Assembly (NCBI RefSeq): GCF_031656915.1
Contig: NZ_CP134227.1
Coordinates: 2,232,001 to 2,296,000 of the forward strand
DNA: 64,000 nt
Direction: 5' to 3'
DNA from: Nocardioides marmorisolisilvae
Lineage (GTDB): Bacteria; Actinomycetota; Actinomycetes; Propionibacteriales; Nocardioidaceae
The stretch's first letter is position 1; the number at the start of each line of letters is the position of its first letter. Positions 6,866-16,935 of the stretch are shown piece after piece. The position numbers and the translations under genes are program-made. The notes under the pieces were generated by a model. The model saw only the letters and a list, made by a program, of their open reading frames with translations. It had not been told where the DNA came from and did not search any database.

Positions 6866-9800
6866 GGCCGAGTCGTCCAGCCGCATCGCCCTTCTCTCGA
6901 CGTCCGACACGGACCTGCTCTCGGCGCGCGCCAGCGGCGCCGACTACGCGTGGGCGAACCCGTCGCGCGCGGGCGCCGACGAGCTGCTCGAAGCCACCGA
7001 CGGCGCCGACCTGGTCGTGGTGCGCCTGCTCGGCTCCCCCGACGACCTGTGGTCCGGCGTGGACACGATCCGCGCGCAGGGCACGCCGCTCGTCGTCCTC
7101 GGCGGCGAGCAGCAGCCCAGTGCCGAGCTGATGGAGCGCTCGACCGTGCCGATCGGCGTCGCCACCGAGGCGCACCGCTACCTGGCGGAGGGGGGCCCGG
7201 CCAACCTGTCCGCCCTGCACGCGTTCCTCTCCGACACCGTCTTGTTGACCGGCGAGGGGTTCGAAGCGCCCATCGCCGTCCCGGCGTGGGGCATCGCCAC
7301 CCGTACGGCGCCGGTCGACGAGACCCTGCCGAGGGTCGGCATCCTCTACTACCGAGCGCATCAGGCGAGCGGCAACACCGCCTTCGCCCATGCACTCGCC
7401 GATGCGGTCGACCAGACCGGGCAGGGCGTCGGAGTGCCGATCTTCGCCGGCTCCCTCCGCTCGGCGCCCGACGAGCTCTACGACGCGCTGGGCACTCTCG
7501 ACGCGCTGGTGGTGACCGTGCTCGCCGCGGGCGGCTCGGTGCCCGCGACCTCCGGGGCCGGCGGGGACGACGAGGCGTGGGACGTGGAGCGGATGGCGGC
7601 GCTCGACATCCCGGTGCTCCAGGGACTGTGCCTGACCTGCAGTCGCGCCGACTGGGAGGCGTCCGACGAGGGCGTCACCCCGCTCGACTCGGCCACCCAG
7701 ATCGCGATCCCGGAGTTCGACGGCCGCATCATCACGGTGCCGTTCTCGTTCAAGGAGATCGACGACCAAGGCCTTCCCCGCTACGTCGCCGATCCCGAGC
7801 GCGCCGACCGGGTCGCCCGGATCGCGGTCAACCACGCCCGTCTGCGCCACCTCGCCAACGCCGAGAAGAGGGTCGCGCTCGTCCTGTCCGCCTACCCCAC
7901 GAAGCACGCCCGCATCGGAAACGCCGTGGGCCTCGACACTCCCGTGTCGACGGTCAGGCTGCTGCGCGCGATGCGCGAGCACGGCTACGACCTGGGAGCC
8001 GACAACGTGGTGACGGCGATCCTCGACGCCTCGACGACCGACACCGAGGCGGGCGACGCCCTGATCCATGCCCTCATCGCCACTGGAGGCCAGGACGAGG
8101 AGTGGCTGACCAACGCCCAGCTGACCGAGGCCCACGTCCGCATCACGCGGGCCCAGTACGACGACTGGACGACCGACCTCCCCGAGGCGCTCAGGAGCGC
8201 CATGGCCGACGCGTGGGGCGAGTCCCCCGGCGCGCTGTTCGTCAACGACGACGGGGAGCAGGTCCTGGCGACCCTGCCGGCCGGCAACGTCGTCCTGCTG
8301 ATCCAGCCGCCGCGTGGCTTCGGCGAGAACCCGGTGGCGATCTACCACGACCCGGACCTGCCGCCGTCGCACCACTACCTCGGCGCCTACCGATGGCTCG
8401 AGCACGGGTTCAAGGCTGACGCGGTCGTCCACCTCGGCAAACACGGCTCGATGGAATGGCTGCCGGGCAAGAACGCCGCAGTGTCGGCGGAGTGCGGGCC
8501 CGATGCCGCGATCGGCAGCATGCCGCTGATCTATCCGTTCCTCGTCAACGACCCGGGCGAGGGCGCGCAGGCCAAGCGCCGGGCACACGCGACCATCGTC
8601 GACCACCTCGTCCCGCCGATGGCACGCGCCGAGGCGTACGGCGACATCGCTCGCCTCGAGCAGCTCCTCGACGAGCACGCCAACATCGCCGCGATGGACC
8701 CGGCCAAGCTCCCCGCTGTTCGCGGCGAGATCTGGCAGCTCATGCAGGCCGCGCAGATGCACCGCGACCTCGGGCTCGAGGACCGCCCCGAGGACGACGA
8801 CTTCGACGACTTCCTCCTCCACGTCGACGGCTGGCTGTGCGAGATCAAGGACGCCCAGATCCGCGACGGCCTGCACGTCCTCGGCGAGGCTCCGACCGGA
8901 GAGGCCCGCGTCAACCTCGTGCTCGCGATCCTGCGGGCCACCCAGGTCTGGGGCGGCCAGGGCGGTGCCGTGCCGGGACTGCGCGCGGCGCTCGGGCTCA
9001 AGGACGTCGACTCGGTCACCGGCAACGAGCTCGACGCGTTCGAGGCACAGGCCCGTGCGCTGGTGCTCCGCATGGAGGAGACCGACTGGGACGCCGACGC
9101 GGCGGCCGCACTGCACGAGGACCCCGAGGTCCAGCGAGTGCTCGAGTTCGCCGCCACCCAGGTCGTGCCGCGCCTGACCCGGACCGCCCAGGAGCTGGAC
9201 GCGATCCTGCACGCGCTCGACGGCGGCTTCATCCCGGCCGGCCCCTCCGGCTCACCCCTGCGCGGCCTGGTCAACGTGCTGCCGACCGGGCGCAACTTCT
9301 ACACCGTGGACCCCCGCGCGGTGCCGAGCCGACTCGCCTGGCAGACCGGCCAGGCGATGGCCGACTCCCTCCTCCGCCGCTACCTCGACGAGACCGGCAC
9401 CTATCCGGAGTCGGTCGGCCTCTCGGTGTGGGGCACATCCGCGATGCGCACGTCTGGAGACGACATCGCCGAGGTGCTGGCGCTGCTGGGCGTTCGTCCG
9501 GAGTGGGACGAGCAGTCACGCCGGGTCGCCCGCCTGGTCGTCGTACCACTCGAGGAGCTCGCGCGTCCACGCATCGACGTGACGGTGCGGATCTCGGGCT
9601 TCTTCCGTGACGCGTTCCCGCACGTCGTCGCGCTGCTGGACGACGCCGTGCAGATGGTCGCCGAGCTCGACGAGCCGGCCACGCAGAACCTGGTCCGCGC
9701 CCACGTGCAGGACGACCTGGCGGACCACGGCGACGCCCGCCGCGCCACCACCCGGATCTTCGGCTCCAAGCCCGGCTCGTACGGCGCCGGCATCCTGCAG

Positions 9801-10475
9801 GTCATCGAGTCGGGCAACTGGCGCGGTGACGACGACCTCGCCGAGGTCTACACCGCCTGGGGAGGCTTCGCCTACGGCCGCGACCTGGACGGCGCTCCGG
9901 CGGCCGAGGACATGCGCGTCAACTACCGGCGCATCAAGGTCGCCGCCAAGAACGTCGACTCCGTCGAGCACGACATCGCCGACTCCGACGACTACTTCCA
10001 GTACCACGGCGGCATGGTCGCCACCGTCCGGGCGCTGACCGGGTCCGACCCCAAGGCGTACGTCGGCGACTCGACGAGCCCCGACGCCGTACGGACCCGC
10101 ACCCTGGCGGAGGAGACGGCCCGCGTCTTCCGCGCCCGTGTGGTCAACCCGCGCTGGATCGCGGCCATGCAGCGACACGGCTACAAGGGCGCCTTCGAGC
10201 TGGCCGCGACCGTCGACTACCTGTTCGGCTTCGACGCCACCGCCGGGGTCGTCCATGACTGGATGTACGACAGGCTCGCCGAGGAGTACGTCCTGGACGA
10301 GACGAACCGGGCGTTCCTCCGCCGGTCGAATCCCTGGGCGCTGCGCGGCATCGTCGAGCGGCTCCACGAGGCCGCCGAGCGAGGGCTGTGGGCCGAGCCG
10401 GACCCGGACGTGCTCGCCGCCATGCAGCAGGTCTATCTGGACGTCGAGGGCGATCTCGAGGATCGCGATCAGTGA
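6864..10475 (+). CDS. cobN: Cobaltochelatase subunit CobN
   Basis: 1203 residues from a GTG with GGAGGAGG upstream. This is the large subunit that binds hydrogenobyrinic acid a,c-diamide and cobalt in the aerobic pathway; insertion of Co2+ needs an AAA+ partner. The family motif HLGKHGSMEWLPGKNAAVS is near residue 520, and length is normal for CobN (about 1200-1270). The partner is probably the ChlID-type protein encoded at 21029-22999, since no separate cobS/cobT chelatase genes are seen. It is first in the cobN-cobF-cobQ-cobK-cobU operon and is preceded by a cobalamin riboswitch, so expression should drop when B12 is abundant. Confidence 0.96.
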   Translation: MAESSSRIALLSTSDTDLLSARASGADYAWANPSRAGADELLEATDGADLVVVRLLGSPDDLWSGVDTIRAQGTPLVVLGGEQQPSAELMERSTVPIGVATEAHRYLAEGGPANLSALHAFLSDTVLLTGEGFEAPIAVPAWGIATRTAPVDETLPRVGILYYRAHQASGNTAFAHALADAVDQTGQGVGVPIFAGSLRSAPDELYDALGTLDALVVTVLAAGGSVPATSGAGGDDEAWDVERMAALDIPVLQGLCLTCSRADWEASDEGVTPLDSATQIAIPEFDGRIITVPFSFKEIDDQGLPRYVADPERADRVARIAVNHARLRHLANAEKRVALVLSAYPTKHARIGNAVGLDTPVSTVRLLRAMREHGYDLGADNVVTAILDASTTDTEAGDALIHALIATGGQDEEWLTNAQLTEAHVRITRAQYDDWTTDLPEALRSAMADAWGESPGALFVNDDGEQVLATLPAGNVVLLIQPPRGFGENPVAIYHDPDLPPSHHYLGAYRWLEHGFKADAVVHLGKHGSMEWLPGKNAAVSAECGPDAAIGSMPLIYPFLVNDPGEGAQAKRRAHATIVDHLVPPMARAEAYGDIARLEQLLDEHANIAAMDPAKLPAVRGEIWQLMQAAQMHRDLGLEDRPEDDDFDDFLLHVDGWLCEIKDAQIRDGLHVLGEAPTGEARVNLVLAILRATQVWGGQGGAVPGLRAALGLKDVDSVTGNELDAFEAQARALVLRMEETDWDADAAAALHEDPEVQRVLEFAATQVVPRLTRTAQELDAILHALDGGFIPAGPSGSPLRGLVNVLPTGRNFYTVDPRAVPSRLAWQTGQAMADSLLRRYLDETGTYPESVGLSVWGTSAMRTSGDDIAEVLALLGVRPEWDEQSRRVARLVVVPLEELARPRIDVTVRISGFFRDAFPHVVALLDDAVQMVAELDEPATQNLVRAHVQDDLADHGDARRATTRIFGSKPGSYGAGILQVIESGNWRGDDDLAEVYTAWGGFAYGRDLDGAPAAEDMRVNYRRIKVAAKNVDSVEHDIADSDDYFQYHGGMVATVRALTGSDPKAYVGDSTSPDAVRTRTLAEETARVFRARVVNPRWIAAMQRHGYKGAFELAATVDYLFGFDATAGVVHDWMYDRLAEEYVLDETNRAFLRRSNPWALRGIVERLHEAAERGLWAEPDPDVLAAMQQVYLDVEGDLEDRDQ

Positions 10476-10482
10476 GGGCGAC

Positions 10483-11217
10483 GTGAGAGTCAAGGTCCTC
10501 GGGATCGGGATGGGTCCGCAGCACGTGACCCCCGAGGTGGCCGGGGAGCTGCGGTCGTGCGACTACGTGGTGGCCGCCCGGAAGCGGGTCGACGACCGCC
10601 TGTTGGAGGTGCGCCGCGCCGTCTGCGAGCAGTACGGCGTCCCGCTGGTGGAGTTCGACGACCCCCAGCGCGACCGAGACACCGTGCCCGGCAACGGCCC
10701 GGCCCACTACGCCGACGCCGTCCGGGACTGGCACGAGGCTCGCGTCCGGTCCTACGAGTCCGTCCTGCGCGAACGTGGTGGCACGGCCGGGCTCCTGGTC
10801 TGGGGCGACCCGTCGCTCTACGACTCCGCGATCCGTGTCGTCGAACGGCTCGCCGCCCGGAACGACCTCGACTGGGACGTCGTCCCGGGCATCAGTGCCC
10901 CGCAGGTCCTCGCCGCGCGTCACCGCGTCGTGCTCCACGAGGTCGGCCGGCCCGTGCACCTCACCACTGCCCGCCGGCTGCGCGAGGACATCGCAGCCGG
11001 CCAGACCAACCTCGTCGTGATGCTCGGGGGCGCCCTCGCGCTCGACGGGCTGGAGGACTGGTCGATCTGGTGGGGGGCGAACCTCGGCACCGACTCCGAG
11101 GAGCTCGTGGCCGGCCGCGTCGGCGACAGGCTGGGGGAACTGGCGGCGGCACGGGCGCGGGCGAGGGCCGCGGCGGGCTGGGTCATGGACATCTATCTGC
11201 TGCGGGGCCCCGGGTGA
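10483..11217 (+). CDS. cobF: Precorrin-6A synthase (deacetylating) CobF
   Basis: 244 residues from GTG 10483, 7 bp after the cobN stop. It is a tetrapyrrole methylase-fold protein. It starts with VLGIGMGPQHVT (family SAM-site glycine motif), has the LLVWGDPSLYD loop in the middle (the G-D-P SAM contact), and ends in [10 protein letters not shown]. CobF methylates C-1 of precorrin-5 and releases acetate, using S-adenosylmethionine in the cytoplasm. This enzyme marks the aerobic (late cobalt insertion) route; the anaerobic route uses CbiD instead. The gene overlaps cobQ by 4 bp (GTGA). Confidence 0.93.
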   Translation: MRVKVLGIGMGPQHVTPEVAGELRSCDYVVAARKRVDDRLLEVRRAVCEQYGVPLVEFDDPQRDRDTVPGNGPAHYADAVRDWHEARVRSYESVLRERGGTAGLLVWGDPSLYDSAIRVVERLAARNDLDWDVVPGISAPQVLAARHRVVLHEVGRPVHLTTARRLREDIAAGQTNLVVMLGGALALDGLEDWSIWWGANLGTDSEELVAGRVGDRLGELAAARARARAAAGWVMDIYLLRGPG

Positions 11218-12689
11218 GTGGACTGCTGGTCGCCGGCACCACCTCCGACGCCGGGAAGAGCGCCGTGACGACCGGCCTGTGCCGGGCCTTCGCGCGGCGC
11301 GGTGTGGCGGTGGCGCCGTACAAGGCCCAGAACATGTCCAACAACTCGATGGTCTGTGTCGCCGCGGACGGGAGCACCGCCGAGATCGGGCGCGCCCAGT
11401 GGGTGCAGGCGCTGGCCGCCCGGGTCAGGCCGGAGCCGGCGATGAACCCCGTCCTGCTCAAGCCCGGCAGCGATCGCCGCAGCCACGTCGTCCTGCTCGG
11501 TCATCCTGCCGGCGAGGTCTCCTCGGCCGACTGGCAGACGGGGCGCCGCCAGCTCGCTCGGACCGCACACGCGGCGTACGACGATCTGGCGACCCGCTTC
11601 GAGCTGATCGTGGCCGAGGGCGCCGGCAGTCCGACTGAGATCAACCTGCGCGCGGGCGACTACGTGAACATGGGGCTCGCGCGCCACGCCGGACTGCCCA
11701 CGATCGTGGTCGGCGACATCGACCGTGGCGGCGTGTTCGCGGCGATGTACGGCACGGTCGCCCTGCTCGACGCCGCCGACCAGTCGCTGGTGGCCGGCTT
11801 CGTGGTCAACAAGTTCCGCGGTGATGCCGACCTGCTCTCGCCCGGCCTGAGGTCGCTGGAGCGCCTCACCGGCCGGCAGGTGTACGGCGTGCTGCCCTGG
11901 GACCCCACCTTGTGGCTCGATTCCGAGGACGGACTCGACCCGGGGAGCCGGCGCGCGGCGACCGGCGCGAGACATCGGGTGGCCGTGGTCCGGCTCCCGC
12001 GGATCAGCAACTTCACCGACGTCGACGCGCTCGGCCTCGAGCCCGACCTCGACGTCGTCTTCGTCTCCGACCCGCGCGAGCTGACCGACGCCGACCTCCT
12101 CGTCCTGCCGGGCACCCGCTCCACTCTGGCCGACCTCGCCTGGCTGCGCGACCGCGGGCTCGATGCCGCGATCGTCGAGCACGTCCGCCGCGGAAAGCCG
12201 CTGCTGGGCGTGTGCGGAGGCTTCCAGATGCTCGGGCGCACGATCGCCGACCCCTCGGGGGTGGAAGGCAGCCCCGGCGCCGAGGTCGACGGCCTCGGGC
12301 TGCTCGACGTACGCACCGACTTCGTCGCCGAGAAGACGTTGGGTCTCCCCGTCGGCGAGGCCCTCGGCGCCCCCGCGAGCGGCTACGAGATCCACCACGG
12401 ACGGATCACCCGCGGCAACGGCGAGGACTTCCTCGGTGGGATGCGCACCGGCACGGTGTTCGGCACGATGTGGCACGGCAGCCTCGAGGGCGACGAGCTG
12501 CGCGGCGCGCTGCTGGGCGAGATGCTGGGGCGGCCGCCGTCCACCATCAGGTTCGCTGCCGCCCGAGAGGCGAGGCTCGACCGGCTCGGTGACCTGGTCG
12601 AGGGCCATCTCGACGTCGACTCCCTGCTCACCCTGGCTCGCGACGGCGTGCCGACGGTGCCCGTCCTGCCCCCGGGCGGCGTCCGGTGA
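11214..12689 (+). CDS. cobQ: Cobyric acid synthase CobQ
   Basis: 491 residues from the GTG overlapping the cobF stop. It amidates side chains b, d, e and g of adenosylcobyrinic acid a,c-diamide with glutamine and ATP. The N-terminal dethiobiotin-synthetase-like domain has the P-loop [14 protein letters not shown] near residue 10 and KAQNMSNNS, a CobQ hallmark. [10 protein letters not shown] follows near residue 165. The C-terminal class I glutamine amidotransferase-like domain has the nucleophile in [12 protein letters not shown] and the His in HHGRI. Length is typical. It lies inside the cobN operon and is coupled on both sides. Confidence 0.95.
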   Translation: MSGLLVAGTTSDAGKSAVTTGLCRAFARRGVAVAPYKAQNMSNNSMVCVAADGSTAEIGRAQWVQALAARVRPEPAMNPVLLKPGSDRRSHVVLLGHPAGEVSSADWQTGRRQLARTAHAAYDDLATRFELIVAEGAGSPTEINLRAGDYVNMGLARHAGLPTIVVGDIDRGGVFAAMYGTVALLDAADQSLVAGFVVNKFRGDADLLSPGLRSLERLTGRQVYGVLPWDPTLWLDSEDGLDPGSRRAATGARHRVAVVRLPRISNFTDVDALGLEPDLDVVFVSDPRELTDADLLVLPGTRSTLADLAWLRDRGLDAAIVEHVRRGKPLLGVCGGFQMLGRTIADPSGVEGSPGAEVDGLGLLDVRTDFVAEKTLGLPVGEALGAPASGYEIHHGRITRGNGEDFLGGMRTGTVFGTMWHGSLEGDELRGALLGEMLGRPPSTIRFAAAREARLDRLGDLVEGHLDVDSLLTLARDGVPTVPVLPPGGVR

Positions 12690-13411
12690 GGCTCCTCCTG
12701 CTCGGCGGCACCTCCGAGGCGCGCCAGCTGGCGGCGCTGCTGGTCGCCCAGGGCATCGACGTGACCTCGTCGCTCGCCGGCCGGGTGGCCGACCCTCGAC
12801 TCCCGGTGGGGAGGGTGCGCATCGGCGGCTTCGGCGGCGTGCAGGGGCTGCGGACCACGCTCCGGGAGTTCGACGCGCTCGTCGACGCCACCCACCCCTT
12901 CGCACGGGGCATGAGCGCCAACGCAGAGGACGCCTGCCTGACCGACGGCGTACCCATGCTGCGGCTGGAGCGGCCGGGCTGGGAGCCGGACCCGGCGTGG
13001 CACCTGGTCGACACCCATGAGCAGGCCGCCGAGACCGCCGCCGGTCTCGGGGCGCGGCCGGTCCTCACCGTCGGCCGCACGGAGCTCGCCCGGTTCGTGC
13101 CGCACCTCGGCACACACCCCGTGCTCGCCCGCGTCGTGGACGTCCCTGAGGTCGTCCCGCCCGAGAGGTGGACGCTGTTGACGAGCCGCGGTCCCTACAC
13201 GCTGGACGGAGAGTTCGACCTGCTGCGCGGCCACCGGGCCGACGTGCTCGTGACCAAGGACTCGGGCGGCAGCTACACCCGCCCCAAGTTGGAGGCCGCG
13301 GCGACGCTCGGGGTGGCCGTCGTCATGGTCCGGCGCGCCGTACCCTCGCCTCGCGTGACCACCGTCCACGACGCCCACGCGGCGTTCGAGTGGGTCAGGG
13401 GCCTGGCGTGA
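12686..13411 (+). CDS. cobK: Precorrin-6A reductase CobK
   Basis: 241 residues, GTG start overlapping the cobQ stop. The N-terminus [15 protein letters not shown] is the CobK/CbiJ nucleotide-binding start, followed by [13 protein letters not shown] and, near the C-terminus, [16 protein letters not shown], both well-known CobK blocks. It reduces a macrocycle double bond in precorrin-6A with NADPH to give precorrin-6B, the substrate of CobL. The gene is coupled to cobU by another GTGA overlap. Confidence 0.94.
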   Translation: MRLLLLGGTSEARQLAALLVAQGIDVTSSLAGRVADPRLPVGRVRIGGFGGVQGLRTTLREFDALVDATHPFARGMSANAEDACLTDGVPMLRLERPGWEPDPAWHLVDTHEQAAETAAGLGARPVLTVGRTELARFVPHLGTHPVLARVVDVPEVVPPERWTLLTSRGPYTLDGEFDLLRGHRADVLVTKDSGGSYTRPKLEAAATLGVAVVMVRRAVPSPRVTTVHDAHAAFEWVRGLA

Positions 13412-13932
13412 GGGTGCTGGTCACCGGAGGAGCCCGCTCCGGCAAGTCCCGCCACGCGGAGTCACTGCTCTCCGGCTTCGACGCGGTCACCTATGTCGCG
13501 CCCGGGCCCACGACCGCCGAGGACCCCGACCCGGACTGGGCGGCACGGATCGCCGCGCATCGGGTCTCCCGCCCACGGGGCTGGACCACGCTGGAGACCC
13601 GTGACCTCGCCGCCGCGCTCAGCGTCGACGGCCCGATCCTGGTGGACTGCCTGGGCACCTGGCTGGCCGGCACCCTCGACGAGCGCGGCCTGTGGGACGA
13701 GTCGAGCGCGACGATCACGCAGATCGTGACCGCGCTGCTGGCTGACGCCGTGACCGCACTCGAGGACCGTGACGACGTCGTCCTGGTGACCAACGAGGTC
13801 GGCCTCGGCGTCGTCCCTGACCATCGCTCCGGCCGGCTCTTCCGCGACCTGCTCGGCCTGGTCAACCAGCAGGTGGCCACCGCCTGCGACCAGGTCCACC
13901 TGGTGGTCGCCGGGCGCGTGCTGACGCTGTGA
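13408..13932 (+). CDS. cobU: Adenosylcobinamide kinase / adenosylcobinamide-phosphate guanylyltransferase CobU (CobP)
   Basis: 174 residues from the GTG overlapping cobK. The N-terminal P-loop [14 protein letters not shown] is characteristic; the middle has DCLGTWLAG, and near the C-terminus are [13 protein letters not shown] and [10 protein letters not shown]. The bifunctional enzyme phosphorylates adenosylcobinamide and then transfers GMP to it, giving AdoCbi-GDP for the CobS/CobV step. It is the last gene of the cobN operon, and a second riboswitch begins within about 20 bp. Confidence 0.94.
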   Translation: MRVLVTGGARSGKSRHAESLLSGFDAVTYVAPGPTTAEDPDPDWAARIAAHRVSRPRGWTTLETRDLAAALSVDGPILVDCLGTWLAGTLDERGLWDESSATITQIVTALLADAVTALEDRDDVVLVTNEVGLGVVPDHRSGRLFRDLLGLVNQQVATACDQVHLVVAGRVLTL

Positions 13933-13946
13933 GGGCCAGACACCCG

Positions 13947-14088
13947 GTAGGTTCGGCCTGCCCGGTCGCTGACCGGGTGGTCCAGACGGAGCGAAGCCGG
14001 TGAGATCCCGGCGCTGTCCCGCAACGGTGATGCCCCCTCGCGCCAGCGAGCGGGGATGAGCCCGGTCGCCTCCCCTGGGTCGCCGTTG
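13947..14088 (+). ncRNA. Cobalamin riboswitch 2 (upstream of the Ni/Co permease)
   Basis: The core GCCGGTGAGATCCCGGCG plus CTGTCCCGCAACGGTGATG is at about 13995-14031 and the distal box GAGCCCGGTCGCCTCCCC at about 14058-14075. The CCTCCC at 14069-14074 is complementary to the GAGGAGG ribosome site at 14099-14105, a possible switch for translation. The outer limits are approximate. Confidence 0.88.
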
Positions 14089-14111
14089 TGACCGTCCCGA
14101 GGAGGATGGCG

Positions 14112-15251
14112 ATGTCGCCCTCTGCTTCCACCGCGTCTGTCGGCACCAGCCGCGACGAGGACCCGCGGCGAGCCATGACCACGTGGAGCGCGAAGGACTG
14201 GCTCGGAGCAGGCGCGCTGCTGGCCTTCATCGTGCTGATGCACGTGATCGGCTTCGGGGTCCTGGTCCTCGTGGTCGCCCCGCACCACTACGGTCTGGGC
14301 ACCGAGGTGTTCAGCGTCGGCCTCGGAGTGACGGCCTACACCTTCGGACTGCGGCACGCCTTCGACGCCGACCACATCGCGGCGATCGACAACACCACCC
14401 GCAAGCTGCGCAACGACGGCCTGCGGCCCACGTCGGTGGGCTTCTGGTTCGCGATGGGGCACTCGAGCGTGGTCTTCCTCCTCGCCGCTCTCGTGGCCCT
14501 CGGCGCCCACGCCGCCAACACCCTGGTCGACGACCGCTCGCCTGTGCACGAGGCGATGGGCGTGGTCAGCACCCTCAGCTCGGGCGCCTTCCTCTGCCTC
14601 ATCGGCATCCTCAACGTGTTCGCACTGGTCGGCATCTGGCGCGTCTGGCAAGGCCTTCGCCACGGGCAGTTCGACGAGGACCGGCTCGAGGAGCACCTGC
14701 AGAGCCGCGGCTTCGTCGCCCGCTTCCTCAACGGGCTGACCCGGGCGACCCGGCGACCGTGGCAGATGTATCCGGTCGGTGTGCTGTTCGGGCTCGGGTT
14801 CGACACCGCCACCGAGGTCGCGCTGCTGGTGCTGGCCGGGTCCGGGGCTGCCGCCGGGGTGCCGTGGTACGCGATCTTGGTGCTGCCGCTGTTGTTCGCG
14901 GCGGGAATGAGCCTGCTGGACTTCCTCGACGGGCTGCTGATGAGCGTCGCCTACGACTGGGCGTTCCTGAAGCCCGTGCGCAAGGTCTACTACAACCTGG
15001 CGATCACCGCGCTCTCCGTCACCGTCGCGCTGCTCATCGGAACCATCGAGATCGTCAGCGTCCTCCACGACCACGCCGGCTGGGTCAACCCGGTCACCGA
15101 CCGGATCACCGAGCTCAACCTCAACAACGTGGGCTTCATCATCGTGGGGCTGTTCGTCCTCACGTGGGCCGCCGCGATCGCCTACTGGAACATCGCCCGG
15201 GTCGACGACCGGTGGGACCACGTCGACGCGGCCCGGCCGGCCGAGGACTGA
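14112..15251 (+). CDS. NiCoT family nickel/cobalt permease
   Basis: 379 residues from ATG 14112, 6 bp after GAGGAGG. About eight membrane segments are seen. HAFDADHIAAIDN is the family signature in helix 2 and gives the metal specificity; LGFDTATEVALL is the second signature. HoxN/NixA-type permeases import Ni2+ and Co2+ by the proton motive force. Control by a cobalamin riboswitch and location among cobalamin genes make cobalt the likely main cargo. Its 3' end overlaps the convergent cobD frame by 70 bp. Confidence 0.92.
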   Translation: MSPSASTASVGTSRDEDPRRAMTTWSAKDWLGAGALLAFIVLMHVIGFGVLVLVVAPHHYGLGTEVFSVGLGVTAYTFGLRHAFDADHIAAIDNTTRKLRNDGLRPTSVGFWFAMGHSSVVFLLAALVALGAHAANTLVDDRSPVHEAMGVVSTLSSGAFLCLIGILNVFALVGIWRVWQGLRHGQFDEDRLEEHLQSRGFVARFLNGLTRATRRPWQMYPVGVLFGLGFDTATEVALLVLAGSGAAAGVPWYAILVLPLLFAAGMSLLDFLDGLLMSVAYDWAFLKPVRKVYYNLAITALSVTVALLIGTIEIVSVLHDHAGWVNPVTDRITELNLNNVGFIIVGLFVLTWAAAIAYWNIARVDDRWDHVDAARPAED

Positions 15252-16171
15252 GCACGCCGGGTCGAGCACGCGAACGCCACCGCCGCCAGCGCGGCACCGT
15301 GGCCGACCCGACGAGCGAGCACCGTGGCCCGACTGATGTCCGCCGCCTGCGCCGGGCGCCCCGAGCTCGTCACGGGCCGATGCTCGATCCGGCCGCCGTC
15401 GTACGTGTTCGTGCCGCCCAGGCGGACGCCGAGGGCACCGGCGAAGGACGCCTCGACGACGCCGGCGTTGGGGCTGGGATGCCCTGCGGCGTCGCGGTGC
15501 CAGGCACGCCATGCGGCGTGGGGGTCGCCGCCGAGGGCGACGGCCAGGAGAGCGGTCAGACGGGAGGCAGGCAGGTTGACCAGGTCGTCGAGCCGTGCCG
15601 ACGCCCAGCCGTAGCGCTGGTAGCGGTCGTTGCGGTGGCCGACCATCGCGTCGAGGGTGTTGGTCGCGCGGTGTCCGAGCAGACCGGGTACGCCGGCGAC
15701 GGCCCCCCACACCAGGGGTGCGACGACCGCGTCGGAGGTGTTCTCCGCGACGGACTCGACCACCGCCCGCGAGATCTCCGTGGGCCCGAGGCGACGGGTG
15801 TCGCGTCCGACCAGATGGGTCAGCCGTTGCCGCGCCGCGACGAGGTCGTCGCCCTCGAGGAGCCGCCCGACCGCAACCGCCTCACCCTCCAAGGACCTGC
15901 CGCCCAGCACGACCCAGGTGGCCACGGCAGTGACGAGCACGCGTGCCGCCGGATGGCCGGCGAGTCGCTGCGCACCCGCCCCGAGGGCGACCGCTCCCCC
16001 GGCGAGGACGGCCGTGTGGACCAGGCCACGGGCGCGGGAGTCGGCGTACAGGCGCCGCTCGACCGCCGCAGCCGTCGTACCGAAGCCGGCCACCGGGTGG
16101 AGGCGGGCAGGGTCTCCCAGCAGCCGGTCCGCGGCATAGCCGAGCGCCAGGCCGAGCGCACGGGCCCTCAT
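15182..16171 (-). CDS. cobD: Adenosylcobinamide-phosphate synthase CobD (CbiB)
   Basis: 329 residues. It is an integral membrane protein with typical CobD/CbiB blocks: RLLGDPARLHPVAGFG at the N-terminus, and ISRAVVESVAENTSDAVVAP and ATNTLDAMVGH in the middle. It joins the aminopropanol arm (from threonine phosphate via CobC) to adenosylcobyric acid. The last 23 or so codons run into the convergent permease gene and look atypical (Ser/Arg-rich), so the stop may have been extended during evolution. The start overlaps the end of cobS (ATGA). Confidence 0.92.
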   Translation of the reverse strand: MRARALGLALGYAADRLLGDPARLHPVAGFGTTAAAVERRLYADSRARGLVHTAVLAGGAVALGAGAQRLAGHPAARVLVTAVATWVVLGGRSLEGEAVAVGRLLEGDDLVAARQRLTHLVGRDTRRLGPTEISRAVVESVAENTSDAVVAPLVWGAVAGVPGLLGHRATNTLDAMVGHRNDRYQRYGWASARLDDLVNLPASRLTALLAVALGGDPHAAWRAWHRDAAGHPSPNAGVVEASFAGALGVRLGGTNTYDGGRIEHRPVTSSGRPAQAADISRATVLARRVGHGAALAAVAFACSTRRAQSSAGRAASTWSHRSSTRAMFQ

Positions 16172-16935
16172 GCCAGCGCCACCAGCAGCGTCGCGAGAGC
16201 GAGCTCGATGCTCGCCCCGAAGACGTCACCCGTGACGCCGCCGAAGCGGCGGACGGCCCGGTCGACCACCAGCGACGCCACGGCGAGCGCCAGCAGCGCC
16301 CCGACCGCTCCGCGCCACCACGCCAGCCCTGCCCATGAGGCCGCCACCGACACGACGGCGGTGCCAAGGACCCACACCAGCGCGGCTGCCGCGCGCGGGA
16401 CCGACTGGGTGTAGGTGTCGCCCAGGCCACCGGGACGTGCCGACGGCACCCCGCGCAGGCAGCACACCGTCAACGCGGCCCGGGAGACGCAGAACGCGAC
16501 GCCGGCGAGGACGCCGGCACGCAGCGGCTGGGACGCCGACACCATGCTCGACAGCGCGGACACCTGGAGGCCGACGACCAGGACGATCGCGGCCACGCCG
16601 GCGGGACCGGAGGTGCCGGACTTCATCACCGCAAGCGACCGGTCGCGGTCGTAGGAGGCCGCCATCCCGTCGACCGTGTCGGCCAGGCCGTCGAGGTGGA
16701 AGGCCCGGTTGCCGACGACCGCAGCGCCGATGCCCAGCAGGGACGACACCAGCGGCGGCAGGCCGAGGTCGTGCGCGACGACCAGGACCAGGACCAGAGC
16801 GATCCCGAGTGGCATCGCGGCCACCGGCGCCAGCACCATGGCGACGCCGGCGCGACGTCGGTCGACGAGGATCGGCGACCTGACCGGCACCGCGGTCAGC
16901 GTTCCCAGCGACAGCCTCCAGGCATCGCGCAGCAT
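16168..16935 (-). CDS. cobS: Adenosylcobinamide-GDP ribazoletransferase CobS (CobV)
   Basis: 255 residues and very hydrophobic, with about six or seven membrane helices. The family motif HLDGLADTVDGMAA (Asp-rich metal/pyrophosphate site) lies near residue 80, followed by MKSGTSGPAGVAA. It joins AdoCbi-GDP and alpha-ribazole (phosphate) to complete the lower ligand loop at the membrane. The start codon overlaps the cobT stop and its stop overlaps the cobD start, consistent with one operon. Confidence 0.94.
   Translation of the reverse strand: MLRDAWRLSLGTLTAVPVRSPILVDRRRAGVAMVLAPVAAMPLGIALVLVLVVAHDLGLPPLVSSLLGIGAAVVGNRAFHLDGLADTVDGMAASYDRDRSLAVMKSGTSGPAGVAAIVLVVGLQVSALSSMVSASQPLRAGVLAGVAFCVSRAALTVCCLRGVPSARPGGLGDTYTQSVPRAAAALVWVLGTAVVSVAASWAGLAWWRGAVGALLALAVASLVVDRAVRRFGGVTGDVFGASIELALATLLVALA

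Noticed and set aside
6825-9212. Minus-strand open frame of 795 codons opposite cobN
   Set aside because: It is the antisense of a clear, conserved gene; long shadow frames are expected at this GC content and its product has no recognisable motifs.
13491-15710. Minus-strand frame of 739 codons across cobU, riboswitch 2 and the permease
   Set aside because: It crosses two well-supported genes and a structured RNA, with no domain signal.
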